Shown here one piece after another: positions 27,247 through 38,645 of a stretch of DNA of 64,000 nucleotides (position 1 is its first letter; each line of letters starts with the position of its first letter). A model generated the notes under the pieces. It did not search any database. It saw only the letters and a list, made by a program, of their open reading frames with translations, and was not told where the DNA came from. The DNA comes from Photobacterium sanctipauli (GTDB lineage Bacteria > Pseudomonadota > Gammaproteobacteria > Enterobacterales > Vibrionaceae): positions 1 to 64,000 of the forward strand of contig NZ_PYMA01000009.1 in the NCBI RefSeq assembly GCF_003026495.1. Direction: 5' to 3'. The translations under genes and the position numbers were made by a program.

Positions 27247-27260
27247 TTGATTTGGATCAA
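27247..27260. promoter_or_regulatory. FNR-type box 2
   Basis: TTGATTTGGATCAA is a second perfect match to the FNR consensus, 50 bases from the first (centre to centre). Two full-consensus sites this close together are unlikely by chance and support oxygen control of cydA or of a transcript reading the other way. Confidence 0.65.
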
Positions 27261-27663
27261 ACAAAACCTCAGCCCAAAGCAAGCTAAATAGAGGCTGATA
27301 AATTCAAGGTTTATCACAACCTCAACCGCCACATTCATTGCTTTTCATATTCTGTTTTAAAACGTCATAAGCGCGGTTCTATTACGTTAGAAAAACGGAA
27401 CTAGCATCACGTGACGACTATCGCACCGCCCCCTTACCAGCGCCACTAACCCCTGTTTTTATAAGCCTGAACCCAATTCAAGCCACCAATTATCAATAAG
27501 AAAAACTAATCTGAAATCACGATTAAAATCTCTTTCGCCTTTATGCTAAATATCTATAATCAGCGGCAGAAACAGATTAAGTCGCTCAGACAGTAAAAGT
27601 GATGTTTTTGGCGAAAGGTATGCTGTTTCCCCACAGAGAATTTTGGAAAGTGAGGACAACTTT

Positions 27664-27738
27664 ATGCGTCATTTTATTGAAAAACTAATTGCTGTTTACC
27701 AACCAAGTTTTAGCGAAATGTTCAAAAATCACGGCTAA
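27664..27738 (+). CDS. Possible 24-residue small protein
   Basis: An ATG at 27664 preceded by GTGAGG at a suitable distance opens a 24-codon frame ending in TAA. The peptide begins MRHFIEKLIAV and is amphipathic. It is on the opposite strand to cydA and downstream of the two FNR-type boxes. I do not recognise it. The good ribosome-binding site is the main support. Confidence 0.35.
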   Translation: MRHFIEKLIAVYQPSFSEMFKNHG

Positions 27739-27885
27739 ATTACGCTGGTTTTATAAGCACGCTTTTACTTTGACCATGTTCAGCCAGGGTTAAGCAAAGG
27801 CAAATCACAGCTCGAAATGTCATAAAAATGTAAACCGGACACCCACTTTCGGATTAAATTGGCAACCAAAATCGAGAACAAAAAA

Positions 27886-27909
27886 AAGCGAGGCTAACCA
27901 GCCTCGCTT
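27886..27909. terminator. Terminator after ruvB (bidirectional)
   Basis: Stem AAGCGAGGCT / AGCCTCGCTT with an AACC loop, A-rich on one side and T-rich on the other, 39 bases past the ruvB stop. It would also end any plus-strand transcript from the small frame at 27664. Confidence 0.85.
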
Positions 27910-27947
27910 TTTATTACATTTTATATACACCTATTGATGCTTTTTAC

Positions 27948-28964
27948 CTACTTCGCTTCGGGGATATCCAGCCCGAAATGCAGGTAAGCGCGGTGGGTTG
28001 CGATGCGCCCGCGAGGCGTACGCTGCAGATAGCCTTGCTGGATCAAATAAGGCTCCAGCACATCTTCAATGGTGTCTTTCTCTTCACCAATAGCCGCGGC
28101 AAGGTTATCCAGGCCAACAGGGCCACCCATGAACTTGTCGATAATCGCCATCAGCAACTTACGATCCATATAATCAAAGCCACTGCTATCTACATCGAGC
28201 ATATCCAAAGCCCGGCTGGCAATATCGGGGCAAATGTGACCATTGCCCTTCACCTCGGCAAAGTCCCTTACACGGCGTAGCAAGCGGTTGGCAATACGCG
28301 GCGTGCCACGGGCACGCATCGCGACTTCCATCGCCCCTTCAGGCTCCATCGACAAGCTCAGGCAGTTGGCACTGCGCTGAACAATGTCCTTAAGATCGTC
28401 CACCTTGTAGTACTCCAAGCGCTGGGTAATACCAAAGCGATCGCGCAGTGGCGACGTTAGCGAGCCTGCTCGGGTGGTCGCGCCAATGAGTGTGAAAGGC
28501 GGCAAATCAATTTTGATCGATCGGGCAGCAGGCCCTTCACCGATCATGATATCGAGTTGGTAGTCTTCCATCGCCGGATACAGCACCTCTTCCACTTGCG
28601 GGCTTAGGCGGTGGATCTCATCGATAAACAAAACATCATTTTCTTCGAGGTTGGTCAGCAACGCAGCCAAATCACCGGCCTTTTCAAGCACTGGGCCCGA
28701 AGTCGTACGGATACTAACCCCCATTTCATTGGCAACGATATTGGCCAAGGTGGTTTTACCCAACCCCGGCGGGCCGAAAATCAACAGGTGATCCAAGGCT
28801 TCATCGCGCAGCTTCGCCGCCTTGATGAAGATTTCCATTTGATCACGCACGTGATCTTGCCCCTGGTAATCTTCAAGCAGCTTAGGTCGGATCGCGCGAT
28901 CGATAATATCTTCTTCGCGGCTTGTCGGATAATCGCTGGCAACCAGGCGATCGGCTTCAATCAT
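27948..28964 (-). CDS. ruvB: Holliday junction branch migration helicase RuvB
   Basis: A 338-residue AAA+ motor that drives branch migration with RuvA. Walker A is GPPGLGKTT (about residue 64), Walker [10 protein letters not shown], and the sensor-1 region [19 protein letters not shown]-terminal winged helix includes [11 protein letters not shown]. Full length. It follows ruvA by 12 bases as a ruvAB unit. Confidence 0.98.
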   Translation of the reverse strand: MIEADRLVASDYPTSREEDIIDRAIRPKLLEDYQGQDHVRDQMEIFIKAAKLRDEALDHLLIFGPPGLGKTTLANIVANEMGVSIRTTSGPVLEKAGDLAALLTNLEENDVLFIDEIHRLSPQVEEVLYPAMEDYQLDIMIGEGPAARSIKIDLPPFTLIGATTRAGSLTSPLRDRFGITQRLEYYKVDDLKDIVQRSANCLSLSMEPEGAMEVAMRARGTPRIANRLLRRVRDFAEVKGNGHICPDIASRALDMLDVDSSGFDYMDRKLLMAIIDKFMGGPVGLDNLAAAIGEEKDTIEDVLEPYLIQQGYLQRTPRGRIATHRAYLHFGLDIPEAK

Positions 28965-28976
28965 GAGTACCTACCT

Positions 28977-29600
28977 TTACACCATAGAACGCAGTGCATC
29001 GCGGATGATCGCTTCGCTGGTCATATCAGGCTGGACAACTTGTGCCACAACTTTAGAAGCCTGCTGCGGCTTGTAGCCCAGCGCAATCAGTGCACTGACC
29101 GCTTCGTCTTCGGCACGTGCCACCGACGCCGTATCTTGAACCGGCGCACTCGATGCCGCGGTATCCAGCGCAGGCGTGAACAAATCGCCTTCGCCCCAGC
29201 CTTTCAAGCGATCTTTCATTTCGACCACAAGGCGCTCGGCGGTCTTCTTACCGACACCTGGAATTTTAACCAGCGTGGTAATATCTTCGTTTTCGACACT
29301 CAGCACAAACTGACTCGCGGTCATGGCCGATAGGATAGCCAAGCCCAACTTGGGGCCAACACCATTGGCCTTGATCACTTCGCGAAACAGCTCGCGCTCG
29401 CTCTTTTTGTTGAAGCCATAAAGCAGCTGGGCATCTTCGCGCACCACGAAATGAGTCGAGATCACTGCTTCCTGGCCAACTTCCGGCAATTCATAAAAAC
29501 AGCTCATTGGCATCTGAACTTCATAGCCGATGCCACCGACTTCAATCAGTACTTCCGGCGGTTGTTTTTCGATTATGGTTCCACGTAGTCGGCCTATCAC
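28977..29600 (-). CDS. ruvA: Holliday junction binding protein RuvA
   Basis: A 207-residue protein with an N-terminal OB fold ([21 protein letters not shown]), two helix-hairpin-helix motifs ([13 protein letters not shown] and [13 protein letters not shown]) and a C-terminal RuvB-binding domain. Tetramers clamp the four-way junction. It is separated from ruvC by a chemoreceptor gene, unlike the contiguous ruvCAB order of many relatives. Confidence 0.98.
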   Translation of the reverse strand: MIGRLRGTIIEKQPPEVLIEVGGIGYEVQMPMSCFYELPEVGQEAVISTHFVVREDAQLLYGFNKKSERELFREVIKANGVGPKLGLAILSAMTASQFVLSVENEDITTLVKIPGVGKKTAERLVVEMKDRLKGWGEGDLFTPALDTAASSAPVQDTASVARAEDEAVSALIALGYKPQQASKVVAQVVQPDMTSEAIIRDALRSMV

Positions 29601-29644
29601 AGCAACATCTCTTTATTGATTCACAAAATAGGCTCTAGGATAGT

Positions 29645-29673
29645 AAAGAGCTGGATGTATATCCAGCTCTTTT
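29645..29673. terminator. Terminator after the chemoreceptor gene
   Basis: Perfect stem AGAGCTGGAT / ATCCAGCTCT with a GTAT loop, between the end of the chemoreceptor gene and ruvA. It is T-rich on the plus side and has three T on the minus side. It should limit read-through from the receptor gene into ruvAB. Confidence 0.7.
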
Positions 29674-29696
29674 TCACCTTCTGCACCGTATTGTGA

Positions 29697-31148
29697 TTAG
29701 TGGTTCCCGACCGTGCTATTGAGGCTCATGGCGACGGCTTTTAGGTTCTCCACCTGTTTTGCCAGCTCCGCTCCCTGCTGGGCAACGGAATCTGATACTT
29801 GGCTTGTTTCGACCACGCCATTAGCCACCGCGCTGCTGGCTGAGTTCAACTCTTTGAGTGCCTCGACCTGATGGCCAACCGTACCGGCCAAGTGGGCAAC
29901 ATCATTGGACACATTACTCACCTGCTCGATGATACCGGATAGCTCTGTGGCCGTTGCATCAATAACCCGCTGGCCTTGTTCAACTTCTTGCCGGCTCTTG
30001 TCCAATAAGGCACGGATTTCGATAGCCGACTGATTACTCTTTGCCGACAGCTCCCTGACTTGATCCGCCACGACGGCAAAGCCTCGTCCTTGCTCCCCTG
30101 CCCTTGCCGCCTCAATCGCCGCATTCAACGCCAGTAGGTTGGTTTGCTCGGCTACCGAGGTGATCAAATCGGCCACTGACATGATCTCTGCATTACTACT
30201 GAGGATCTGGGCAATGGCCTCGGTCGAGGCATGAAGCGATGCCGAGCTCGCTTCGGCCTGGCGGTGAATCGTCCCGCTTCTGGTTTTTAACTCACAGACG
30301 AACTTATCCGATTCGTTGATACCCGCAGTCAGCTGCTTCACTTGCTGGTCCATTTGCTCGGCAGCACTGGCCTGGGAATCGCAATTTAAGTTCAAGCCAT
30401 TTACCTGCTCATGCAAGGTATGCGACTGTTGCTCCAAGCTCAAAGCGGCTTGGTTAAGGCGATCGGCATTCTCCCCTGCTTGCCCGAGGATCAAGCCAAG
30501 CTGCTTTTCCCCTTCGCTGGCTTTTTCCGCTATCGCCTGGCTGGTTTGCCTTGCCGTTTCTGCTGCCAAAATAGCAGCTTGCCGTTGGCGAACGGTGTAG
30601 GCCTGAGCAATGCCAATCACGATCAATGGCAGCATAATGCCCGACCAAACCTCGATGTGTTCAGCAGCATTTGATAGTTCAATCTGGGGAAATGCATATC
30701 CCGATAACGATTGCTGGATCATCCATGCCGACGCGGCAACCACCACAACCGTCCACACGCCGGCCATCACCACCCTTGCCGCCAAGAAAAAGGCCACAAC
30801 GAGCAACGGCATCCAAAATGCTTGGCTCGATGCAACCACACCGCCACTTTGGTACACGATATTAAAGGCGTGGGTGACCATACCGAGGAAACCAAGGTTC
30901 AAGGCGATTTCCGGCGCACGGAATACCCGGAGCACCACCACGGCCAATAGCTCACAGCTGATAAGAATGATTGAAGTCGTCACCAACAGGTTGTGCTCAT
31001 GGTTCGACCATTTGATTAGGCTATAAAGCCCGACAAAGAATGAAAGCAAGGTGAAGAAAAGAAGGGTGTCTACATAACGGGTGTCTTCAGCTTGCCAATC
31101 ATTTGTAGAAGGCAAGAACAAGCCCCGCCATATTGCCAATGGGGTCAT
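29697..31148 (-). CDS. Methyl-accepting chemotaxis protein with six membrane helices
   Basis: A 483-residue chemoreceptor. The N-terminal ~200 residues form about six membrane helices (near 27-45, 55-75, 82-100, 107-125, 130-145 and 170-190) with no large periplasmic ligand domain. The cytoplasmic signalling coiled coil carries the conserved tip [20 protein letters not shown] and [14 protein letters not shown]. No clear HAMP domain is seen between membrane and signalling parts. The ligand is unknown; sensing within or near the membrane, such as energy state or hydrophobic compounds, is an inference. It is flanked by terminators on both sides and inserted between ruvC and ruvA. Confidence 0.9.
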   Translation of the reverse strand: MTPLAIWRGLFLPSTNDWQAEDTRYVDTLLFFTLLSFFVGLYSLIKWSNHEHNLLVTTSIILISCELLAVVVLRVFRAPEIALNLGFLGMVTHAFNIVYQSGGVVASSQAFWMPLLVVAFFLAARVVMAGVWTVVVVAASAWMIQQSLSGYAFPQIELSNAAEHIEVWSGIMLPLIVIGIAQAYTVRQRQAAILAAETARQTSQAIAEKASEGEKQLGLILGQAGENADRLNQAALSLEQQSHTLHEQVNGLNLNCDSQASAAEQMDQQVKQLTAGINESDKFVCELKTRSGTIHRQAEASSASLHASTEAIAQILSSNAEIMSVADLITSVAEQTNLLALNAAIEAARAGEQGRGFAVVADQVRELSAKSNQSAIEIRALLDKSRQEVEQGQRVIDATATELSGIIEQVSNVSNDVAHLAGTVGHQVEALKELNSASSAVANGVVETSQVSDSVAQQGAELAKQVENLKAVAMSLNSTVGNH

Positions 31149-31224
31149 GTAATATGTTCCTTATATTTTAGTTGTATGACCTCCGACCAATATATGTCAC
31201 GTAACAATAGGTTAACAATCAAAA

Positions 31225-31245
31225 AAAGCAGCCAATGGCTGCTTT
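31225..31245 (-). terminator. Terminator of the ruvC transcript
   Basis: Stem AAAGCAGCC / GGCTGCTTT with an AAT loop, followed on the minus strand by a run of T, about 60 bases after the ruvC stop. Confidence 0.8.
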
Positions 31246-31307
31246 ATGATCTAAATCGCATTCTGAGAAGGTGAACAGTAGTTATCTAACACACTGTTAT
31301 TTCAGGC

Positions 31308-31829
31308 TTAACGATAGCGCCCTCTGCGAGCACCACGCGCTTGACCCGCCATTGCCACCAGCGTTTTATGGGTATGGGCATGACAAATGGCCACCGCCAA
31401 TGCATCGGCGGCATCAGCCTGTGGTTTGCCCGGTAATTTCAGTACCGAACGCACCATATGTTGTACCTGTGCCTTGTCAGCACCACCGGTTCCCACCACG
31501 GCCTGCTTGATAAGACGGGCGGCGTATTCATTAACGGGCAAGTCGGCATTCACCGCTGCTACAATCGCACTGCCGCGCGCTTGGCCAAGCTTAAGTGCCG
31601 AGCTGGCGTTCTTGCCCATGAAGACTTCTTCGATGGCAAACACGTCCGGCTGGAACTGGGTGATCACTTCCGACACGCCCGCATAGATCTGCTTGAGGCG
31701 CCCCGGAATATCCTCGACCGAGGTTCGAATGCAACCGCTGCCGAGGTATTCAAGGTGACGCCCGACTTGGCGTATCACACCGTATCCGGTGATCCGCGAG
31801 CCGGGGTCAATCCCTAGAATGACTGACAT
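31308..31829 (-). CDS. ruvC: Holliday junction resolvase RuvC
   Basis: A 173-residue endonuclease that cuts junctions processed by RuvAB. The catalytic Asp7 is in [14 protein letters not shown], with the acidic residues in FAIEEVFMG (Glu67/68) and [12 protein letters not shown] near residue 140. It follows yebC by 35 bases and has its own terminator, so it is separated from ruvAB transcription. Confidence 0.98.
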   Translation of the reverse strand: MSVILGIDPGSRITGYGVIRQVGRHLEYLGSGCIRTSVEDIPGRLKQIYAGVSEVITQFQPDVFAIEEVFMGKNASSALKLGQARGSAIVAAVNADLPVNEYAARLIKQAVVGTGGADKAQVQHMVRSVLKLPGKPQADAADALAVAICHAHTHKTLVAMAGQARGARRGRYR

Positions 31830-31864
31830 TCAGCCATGCTCCTTTCTGTCTGGCTAGCAAGCAC

Positions 31865-32608
31865 TTACAGCTGTGCTGCCACTTCGTCGGAAATATCACC
31901 GTTGTGGTAAACTTCCTGTACGTCGTCCAGATCTTCCAGTGCGTCAATCAGGCGAAGTAGCTTAGGTGCAGTGTCTGCATCCAAGTCGGCCTTGGTTGAA
32001 GGCACTAGGGTCACTTCCGCGTTTTGCGCTTCGAAGCCAGCACCGTCCAGTGCATCTTTCACTGGGCCGAAATCTGCAGGCGTTGTGTAAACGTCGATAG
32101 AACCATCGTCGTTGGTTTCTACGTCGTCAGCACCGCCTTCCAGCGCCGCTTCCATTACCGCATCTTCGTCTAGGCCTGCCGGGTAAGAAATCACACCTTT
32201 CTTATCGAACAAGTAGTTTACGCTACCATCGGTACCTAGGTTGCCGCCTGCCTTAGAGAAAGCATGACGTACGCCAGAAACTGTGCGGTTACGGTTATCA
32301 GTCATACACTCAACCATTACCGCGGTGCCGCCTGGGCCGTAACCTTCGTAGATCACGGTTTCCATGTTCTCTTCACCTTCGCCACCAGCACCACGGCTCA
32401 CGGCGCGGTTCACGGTGTCACGGGTCATGTTGTTTGACAATGCTTTATCAATAGCGGCACGCAGGCGTGGGTTGTTATCAGGCTCGCCGCCGCCTTCTTT
32501 CGCTGCTACCACTATTTCGCGGATCAACTTAGTGAAGATTTTACCGCGCTTCGCATCCTGTGCGGCTTTACGGTGTTTGATATTGGCAAATTTACTATGA
32601 CCAGCCAT
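31865..32608 (-). CDS. yebC: YebC/PmpR family protein
   Basis: A 247-residue protein beginning [22 protein letters not shown], the hallmark of this family. Family members have been described as transcriptional regulators and, more recently, as factors helping ribosomes through difficult sequences. It lies between aspS and ruvC as in many gamma-proteobacteria and probably shares a transcript with ruvC. Confidence 0.95.
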   Translation of the reverse strand: MAGHSKFANIKHRKAAQDAKRGKIFTKLIREIVVAAKEGGGEPDNNPRLRAAIDKALSNNMTRDTVNRAVSRGAGGEGEENMETVIYEGYGPGGTAVMVECMTDNRNRTVSGVRHAFSKAGGNLGTDGSVNYLFDKKGVISYPAGLDEDAVMEAALEGGADDVETNDDGSIDVYTTPADFGPVKDALDGAGFEAQNAEVTLVPSTKADLDADTAPKLLRLIDALEDLDDVQEVYHNGDISDEVAAQL

Positions 32609-32691
32609 TTCATTCTCCGGATTCTATTGAGCCTCTCGCTCAACGTTTCACAAAATTAAAAAGGGATACAGTTTATAGAGGCTATAAACAA

Positions 32692-32713
32692 AGACTGGCC
32701 TTTCGGCCAGTCT
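32692..32713 (-). terminator. Terminator of aspS
   Basis: Stem AGACTGGCC / GGCCAGTCT with a TTTC loop, 18 bases past the aspS stop, followed on the minus strand by TTGTTT. It separates aspS from yebC. Confidence 0.8.
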
Positions 32714-32730
32714 GTAGACAGTGCGGAGTC

Positions 32731-34515
32731 TTATTCTTGCTCTGCGTTGTCTTTCTGCGCTGCTGTCACCGCAATGGCTAGTTCTTCTAGCGCTGCTGGG
32801 TTAGCCAGGCTTGGTGCGTCTGTTAGCAGACAAGAGGCTGCGGTTGTTTTAGGGAACGCGATAACATCACGGATGTTCTCGGTACCACATAGCAGCATAA
32901 CCAAACGGTCTAGACCAAATGCTAGGCCAGCGTGTGGCGGAGTACCAAACTTCAATGCGTCTAGTAGGAAGCCGAACTTCGCTTTTTGCTCTTCCGCTTC
33001 GATACCCAGAATGCTGAATACCGCAGACTGCATCTCAGCATTGTGGATACGAACAGAACCACCGCCCACTTCGTAGCCGTTGATAACCATATCGTATGCA
33101 TTTGAGTTTGCCGTCGCAGGGTTAGCCGCTAGCTCTTCTGGGCTCACACCCAGTGGCGATGTGAATGGGTGGTGCATCGCGTGAAGGTTGCCTTCGTCGT
33201 CTTCCTCGAACATTGGGAAGTCAACAACCCATAGCGGTGCCCAAGCATTGGTGTCGGTTAGCTCTAGATCAGTACCTAGTTTCAGACGAAGTGCGCCCAT
33301 TGCTTCTTCAACAACACGCTTCTTGTCTGCGCCGAATAGGATGATATCGCCAGATTCAGCCTGAGTGCGGTCTAGCAGCTGTGCTACCACTTCTTCGTTC
33401 AGGAATTTAGCAACCGGAGACTGAACACCTTCGAAGCCTGCTTCGCGGTCGTTCACCTTCATCCATGCCAAGCCTTTCGCACCGTAGATGCCAACGAACT
33501 TGGTGTACTCGTCGATCTGCTTACGGGTTAGCTTCGCACCACCCGGTACGCGGATCACGGCAACACGGCCTTTCTCGTCGTTTGCCGGGCCAGAGAATAC
33601 CTTGAAGTCAACATCTTTCAGGATGTCTGCAACATCAACAAGCTCTAGCGGGTTACGTAGGTCTGGCTTATCAGAGCCAAAGCGACGCATCGCTTCTGCG
33701 AATGGCATGATTGGGAAAGTACCTAGGTCAACGTCTAGCAGCTCTTTCCACATTTCATTGATCATGCGCTCTGTCACTTCGCGAACTTGCTCAGCAGACA
33801 TGAACGAGGTTTCGATATCGATCTGGGTGAATTCCGGCTGACGGTCAGCACGTAGGTCTTCGTCACGGAAACACTTAACGATCTGGTAGTAACGATCGAA
33901 GCCAGACATCATCAGCAGCTGCTTAAATAGCTGTGGAGATTGCGGCAACGCGTAGAAGCTACCTTTGTGAACACGGCTTGGTACTAGGTAGTCACGTGCA
34001 CCTTCCGGTGTCGCTTTGGTCAGTACTGGCGTTTCGATATCTAGGAAGTCGTTAGTATCTAGGAAACGACGAACAAAGCTAGACGCTTTCGCACGTAGCT
34101 TGATACGGTCGCTCATTTCCGGGCGACGTAGGTCTAGGTAGCGGTACTTTAGGCGCTGCTCTTCAGAGTTGTTCTGGTTGAAGTCTAGCGGTAGCACGTC
34201 TGAGCGGTTGATGATTTCCAGGCCAGTAGCCAAAATTTCAACTTCACCCGTTGCCATGTCTTTGTTGACTTGGCTTTCTGGACGAACACGTACTTCACCA
34301 GTTAGACGGATACAGAATTCGTTGCGCAGTTGGTTGGCGACTTCGAATACATCTTTCATATCCGGATCAACAACTACCTGAACAATACCTTCGCGATCTC
34401 GCATATCGATAAAGATAAGACCGCCTAAATCACGACGACGATTAACCCAGCCGCATAACTCTACTGTTTGCCCTGCTAGGGACTTGTTCAGGTGACCACA
34501 ATATTGGGTGCGCAT
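32731..34515 (-). CDS. aspS: Aspartyl-tRNA synthetase
   Basis: A 594-residue class IIb synthetase that charges tRNA-Asp. It has an N-terminal OB-fold anticodon-binding domain ([22 protein letters not shown]), the catalytic core with [18 protein letters not shown], a bacterial GAD insertion domain (about 290-420), and motif 3 [13 protein letters not shown]. Full length, in its own transcription unit. Confidence 0.98.
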   Translation of the reverse strand: MRTQYCGHLNKSLAGQTVELCGWVNRRRDLGGLIFIDMRDREGIVQVVVDPDMKDVFEVANQLRNEFCIRLTGEVRVRPESQVNKDMATGEVEILATGLEIINRSDVLPLDFNQNNSEEQRLKYRYLDLRRPEMSDRIKLRAKASSFVRRFLDTNDFLDIETPVLTKATPEGARDYLVPSRVHKGSFYALPQSPQLFKQLLMMSGFDRYYQIVKCFRDEDLRADRQPEFTQIDIETSFMSAEQVREVTERMINEMWKELLDVDLGTFPIMPFAEAMRRFGSDKPDLRNPLELVDVADILKDVDFKVFSGPANDEKGRVAVIRVPGGAKLTRKQIDEYTKFVGIYGAKGLAWMKVNDREAGFEGVQSPVAKFLNEEVVAQLLDRTQAESGDIILFGADKKRVVEEAMGALRLKLGTDLELTDTNAWAPLWVVDFPMFEEDDEGNLHAMHHPFTSPLGVSPEELAANPATANSNAYDMVINGYEVGGGSVRIHNAEMQSAVFSILGIEAEEQKAKFGFLLDALKFGTPPHAGLAFGLDRLVMLLCGTENIRDVIAFPKTTAASCLLTDAPSLANPAALEELAIAVTAAQKDNAEQE

Positions 34516-34827
34516 ATGAAATTCCCGATCTGTTTACTAACTTTCCTAAGTACACGGCAGGCTAGCAAGCTCAAACCATGCACCAACTGAATCCTTCCCG
34601 GCCAAATTGATTAAACTTCACCCAAAATGGCGAGTTAACGGTTGCCGAGAGACAAAAATAACGAGGTATTATATACCCAACTACGCTTAACATGAACCTT
34701 GCATCTCTAAGTTAGCGACTTGGTCTCATCTAAAGTCGATAGCAACGACTAACAAACATTGACCAGGCGCAAACAAAGTTTGCACAATGGTGCCAGCCCG
34801 CCCCTACCACAAGTCAAGGATCGCCCC

Positions 34828-35097
34828 ATGAATGAGCCTGTTTCAATCGAGCAGCTTGATAAAAAAATCAAAAAGCAAAAGTTAGGCTTTATGATCAACC
34901 TTTGCTGCGTTTTGCTGCTCGCAATGTTAACGGTGTTACGTTATTTCAGTGCTGACGATAGTTGGTGGATCACGGGTATTGCTTTCGTTTTCTGTACCGC
35001 CGCCCTTAAATCGAATCACAAATTCTGGCAAAAAACCGTTAACCTGAAGCAAGATAGGATTGCCGCTAGCAAAAAACAGTCGCGGCGTAACGGATAA
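34828..35097 (+). CDS. Small membrane protein, unrecognised
   Basis: An 89-residue protein with two hydrophobic segments (about residues 22-41 and 49-66) and lysine-rich ends. I choose the ATG at 34828, preceded by AAGGA, over a TTG start 23 codons earlier. I do not recognise it. The next gene starts 23 bases downstream, so they may be cotranscribed. Confidence 0.6.
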   Translation: MNEPVSIEQLDKKIKKQKLGFMINLCCVLLLAMLTVLRYFSADDSWWITGIAFVFCTAALKSNHKFWQKTVNLKQDRIAASKKQSRRNG

Positions 35098-35119
35098 AAA
35101 TAGAACTGGTAATAGAACA

Positions 35120-36001
35120 ATGACAATACCCGTAACCCGTCCAGTTTTACTTGGCCTGACCATGTGGTCCCATAACCACTGGCAACAGAGCCTCTATGGC
35201 CGAGGCTGTAAGTCGGGAGACCGATTGGCAAAATACGCCGAGGTTTTCCACACTGTCGAGGGCAATACCACCTTCTACGCCACGCCTGCATTGCAAACCA
35301 CAACCAAGTGGCGCGATGCCACCCCCGACGATTTCATCTTTACCTTTAAGCTACCGCAGGCCATTACCCACCAGCACCAACTGCTGCACTGTGAGCAGCT
35401 GCTCACTGACTTTTTCTCGGTAATGGCACCGGTCGAGCACAAGGTCGGGCTATGGAAAATCCAGCTTCCCGCCCAGTTTGGGCCAAATGGCCTTGCCGCC
35501 TTGGAAAAATTCTTGCGCAAATTGCCCAAGCACTTCCCGGTGGGGGTTGAGGTCCGGCATCCGGCTTTCTTTGCCAAGGGCGAAGACGAAAAAGCGCTCA
35601 ACCGCCTGTTAATCGAGCACGGGGCCAATCGCATTATCATGGATAGCCGCCCGGTGTTTGCCGCGCCGCCCACCACGCCAGCGGTGATTGACGCCCACCA
35701 GAAAAAGCCCCATGTACCGGTGCATGCCATTGCCACCGCCGCCACCCCGATGATCCGCTTTATCGGCCACCCCGACGAAGCCGAAAACGATGCGTTCTTT
35801 GCCAACTGGCTGATCCGCCTCCCCCGGTGGCTGGCTGAGGGCAAGCAACCCATGCTGTTCATCCATACCCCGGACAACAACCACGCCCCGGAATTAGCAG
35901 TACGGCTTTATCGCCAACTGCAACAGCACATTCCCGATACCGCCCTGCCGGATGTGGCGTTGCCCAAACCAGAGGACAGCGGGCAATTTCAACTGATTTA
36001 A
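35120..36001 (+). CDS. DUF72 / YecE family protein
   Basis: A 293-residue cytoplasmic protein of the DUF72 (YecE) family, a TIM-barrel fold of unknown biochemical role. Recognisable pieces are FHTVEGNTTFYATP (about residue 45), FKLPQAITH (about 78), GVEVRHPAFF (about 145) and FIHTPDNNHAPELA near the C-terminus. Start at the ATG at 35120; upstream in-frame residues would overlap the preceding gene. Confidence 0.85.
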   Translation: MTIPVTRPVLLGLTMWSHNHWQQSLYGRGCKSGDRLAKYAEVFHTVEGNTTFYATPALQTTTKWRDATPDDFIFTFKLPQAITHQHQLLHCEQLLTDFFSVMAPVEHKVGLWKIQLPAQFGPNGLAALEKFLRKLPKHFPVGVEVRHPAFFAKGEDEKALNRLLIEHGANRIIMDSRPVFAAPPTTPAVIDAHQKKPHVPVHAIATAATPMIRFIGHPDEAENDAFFANWLIRLPRWLAEGKQPMLFIHTPDNNHAPELAVRLYRQLQQHIPDTALPDVALPKPEDSGQFQLI

Positions 36002-36078
36002 ATGTGCGAGCGATTTTGATGGGGCATACTAAAACGCCCCACCATTTCTGGCAGGGCGCTGGATATAGAAGGTTATGC

Positions 36079-37473
36079 TTATTGCAAAATCTGGCCGTTA
36101 TATTCCCCCGTTAGGGTTTCCAGGTAAGCCGTGATCTTGGTAATTTCCGTCTCGCTAAGTTTGACGCCCACTTGGTAGTAAGCCATCTTATCGACAGCCT
36201 CTTCCAAAGTCTCGACGCTACCATCGTGGAAGTATGGTGCCGTTAGCGCAATATTACGCAACGTCGGAACTTTGAAACGATGCTTGTCACCATCATCGCC
36301 GGTCACGTTGTAGCGGCCAAAATCAACCTCGGTCACATTGCCGCGATCAGCAAAATAGTCGTGTTTCAGACCCATGACCTCAAAGCCCTGCCCACCCAAT
36401 GCTTCGCCAACGTGGCAGGTTGAACATTTATATTGCTTGAACAACTCATAGCCCTTTTGCTCGGTGGCATTCAGCGCCGTCTGATCGCCACGCACAAACT
36501 GATCGAAGCGGCTATTTGGGGTCACCAAGGTTTTCTCAAACTCCGCAATCGCGTCGGTTATGGTTTGCTCGGTAATACCTTCTTCGTAGATCGCCGCAAA
36601 TTTTGCCACCATCGTCGGATCATCTAACAATTTATCCGAAATTTGGTGCCAAGATTCAGACGCCATTTCCAGCGGGTTTAGTGGTGGCCCACCCGCTTGT
36701 TCCTGCAGATCGGCGGCTCGGCCATCCCAAAACTGGTGAGTATTAAATACCGAGTTAAATACCGTTGGTGCATTAATTGGTCCAATCGCATCGTTGACCC
36801 CCAGCGAGGTTGGCAAGCGATCCACACCGCCTGTTTCCAACGAGTGGCAGCTCGCGCATGATACGGTGTCATCACCCGATAGGCGGGTATCATGGAACAG
36901 CGCATCACCCAACGCGACCTTCGCTTCGTCTACCTTAAATACGGTACGAATAGGCTGCACCGCATCGTATTTAAACTCGTCGGTAATATTCACTTGGTCA
37001 TGGTGGCGTAACCGCTCTTGTCGTACCCACTTCGCCAATGTATCTGTCTCTGCTGCCGACAGCTTCGAACGCCAGTGCATCGAAAGGTACAAGGCAGGAG
37101 GCATGCTACCGTCTTCCAATACCGATTCCAGCTTGGCTAGCTCCAACTCTGAAACCAATTCACCCGCACGAACCTGTGCCATCATCGACTCGATATTGAA
37201 ATGGCGCATCCCCACTTCGATATCCTTGTCCATCAACTGCTTGGCCACCGGCAACTTGCCATAAAATGGCATGTCGCTATCACTGGTATGGCAGTATGAG
37301 CAACCATTATTGTTCAAGATGGCAAAGGCTTTAGATGATAGCTCCCCAACCGATTCGCCTTGTTTGTCCTGGGCACGGCTTTCGCTTAATTGCTGATCAA
37401 AGTTGTCGACGATAGCGACGGTCGCAAGGTATGCGGCTACCCCTACTCCAACTGCAAGCTTTAGTTTTTTCAT
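36079..37473 (-). CDS. Tri-haem cytochrome c peroxidase (YhjA-like)
   Basis: A 464-residue periplasmic peroxidase anchored by an uncleaved or cleaved N-terminal helix (about residues 5-22). Three c-type haem sites are visible: CSYCH (58-62), CASCH (206-210) and CSTCH (350-354). The last two form the classic di-haem peroxidase core with FDGR-like FWDGRAADL. The extra N-terminal haem is the feature of E. coli YhjA (about 465 residues), which takes electrons from the quinone pool to reduce hydrogen peroxide in low oxygen. Monocistronic. Confidence 0.9.
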   Translation of the reverse strand: MKKLKLAVGVGVAAYLATVAIVDNFDQQLSESRAQDKQGESVGELSSKAFAILNNNGCSYCHTSDSDMPFYGKLPVAKQLMDKDIEVGMRHFNIESMMAQVRAGELVSELELAKLESVLEDGSMPPALYLSMHWRSKLSAAETDTLAKWVRQERLRHHDQVNITDEFKYDAVQPIRTVFKVDEAKVALGDALFHDTRLSGDDTVSCASCHSLETGGVDRLPTSLGVNDAIGPINAPTVFNSVFNTHQFWDGRAADLQEQAGGPPLNPLEMASESWHQISDKLLDDPTMVAKFAAIYEEGITEQTITDAIAEFEKTLVTPNSRFDQFVRGDQTALNATEQKGYELFKQYKCSTCHVGEALGGQGFEVMGLKHDYFADRGNVTEVDFGRYNVTGDDGDKHRFKVPTLRNIALTAPYFHDGSVETLEEAVDKMAYYQVGVKLSETEITKITAYLETLTGEYNGQILQ

Positions 37474-38630
<1,157 letters not shown>

Positions 38631-38645
38631 GGTTACCTGTTGTTT

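Larger units (their letters stand above)
26933..27947. other. 1-kb regulatory region upstream of cydA
   Basis: A long, AT-rich gap between divergent-end neighbours: cydA starts leftwards and ruvB ends here. It contains an ArcA-like direct repeat, two perfect FNR-type palindromes, a possible 24-codon reading frame and the ruvB terminator, each listed separately. The rest shows nothing I can name. Confidence 0.6.
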
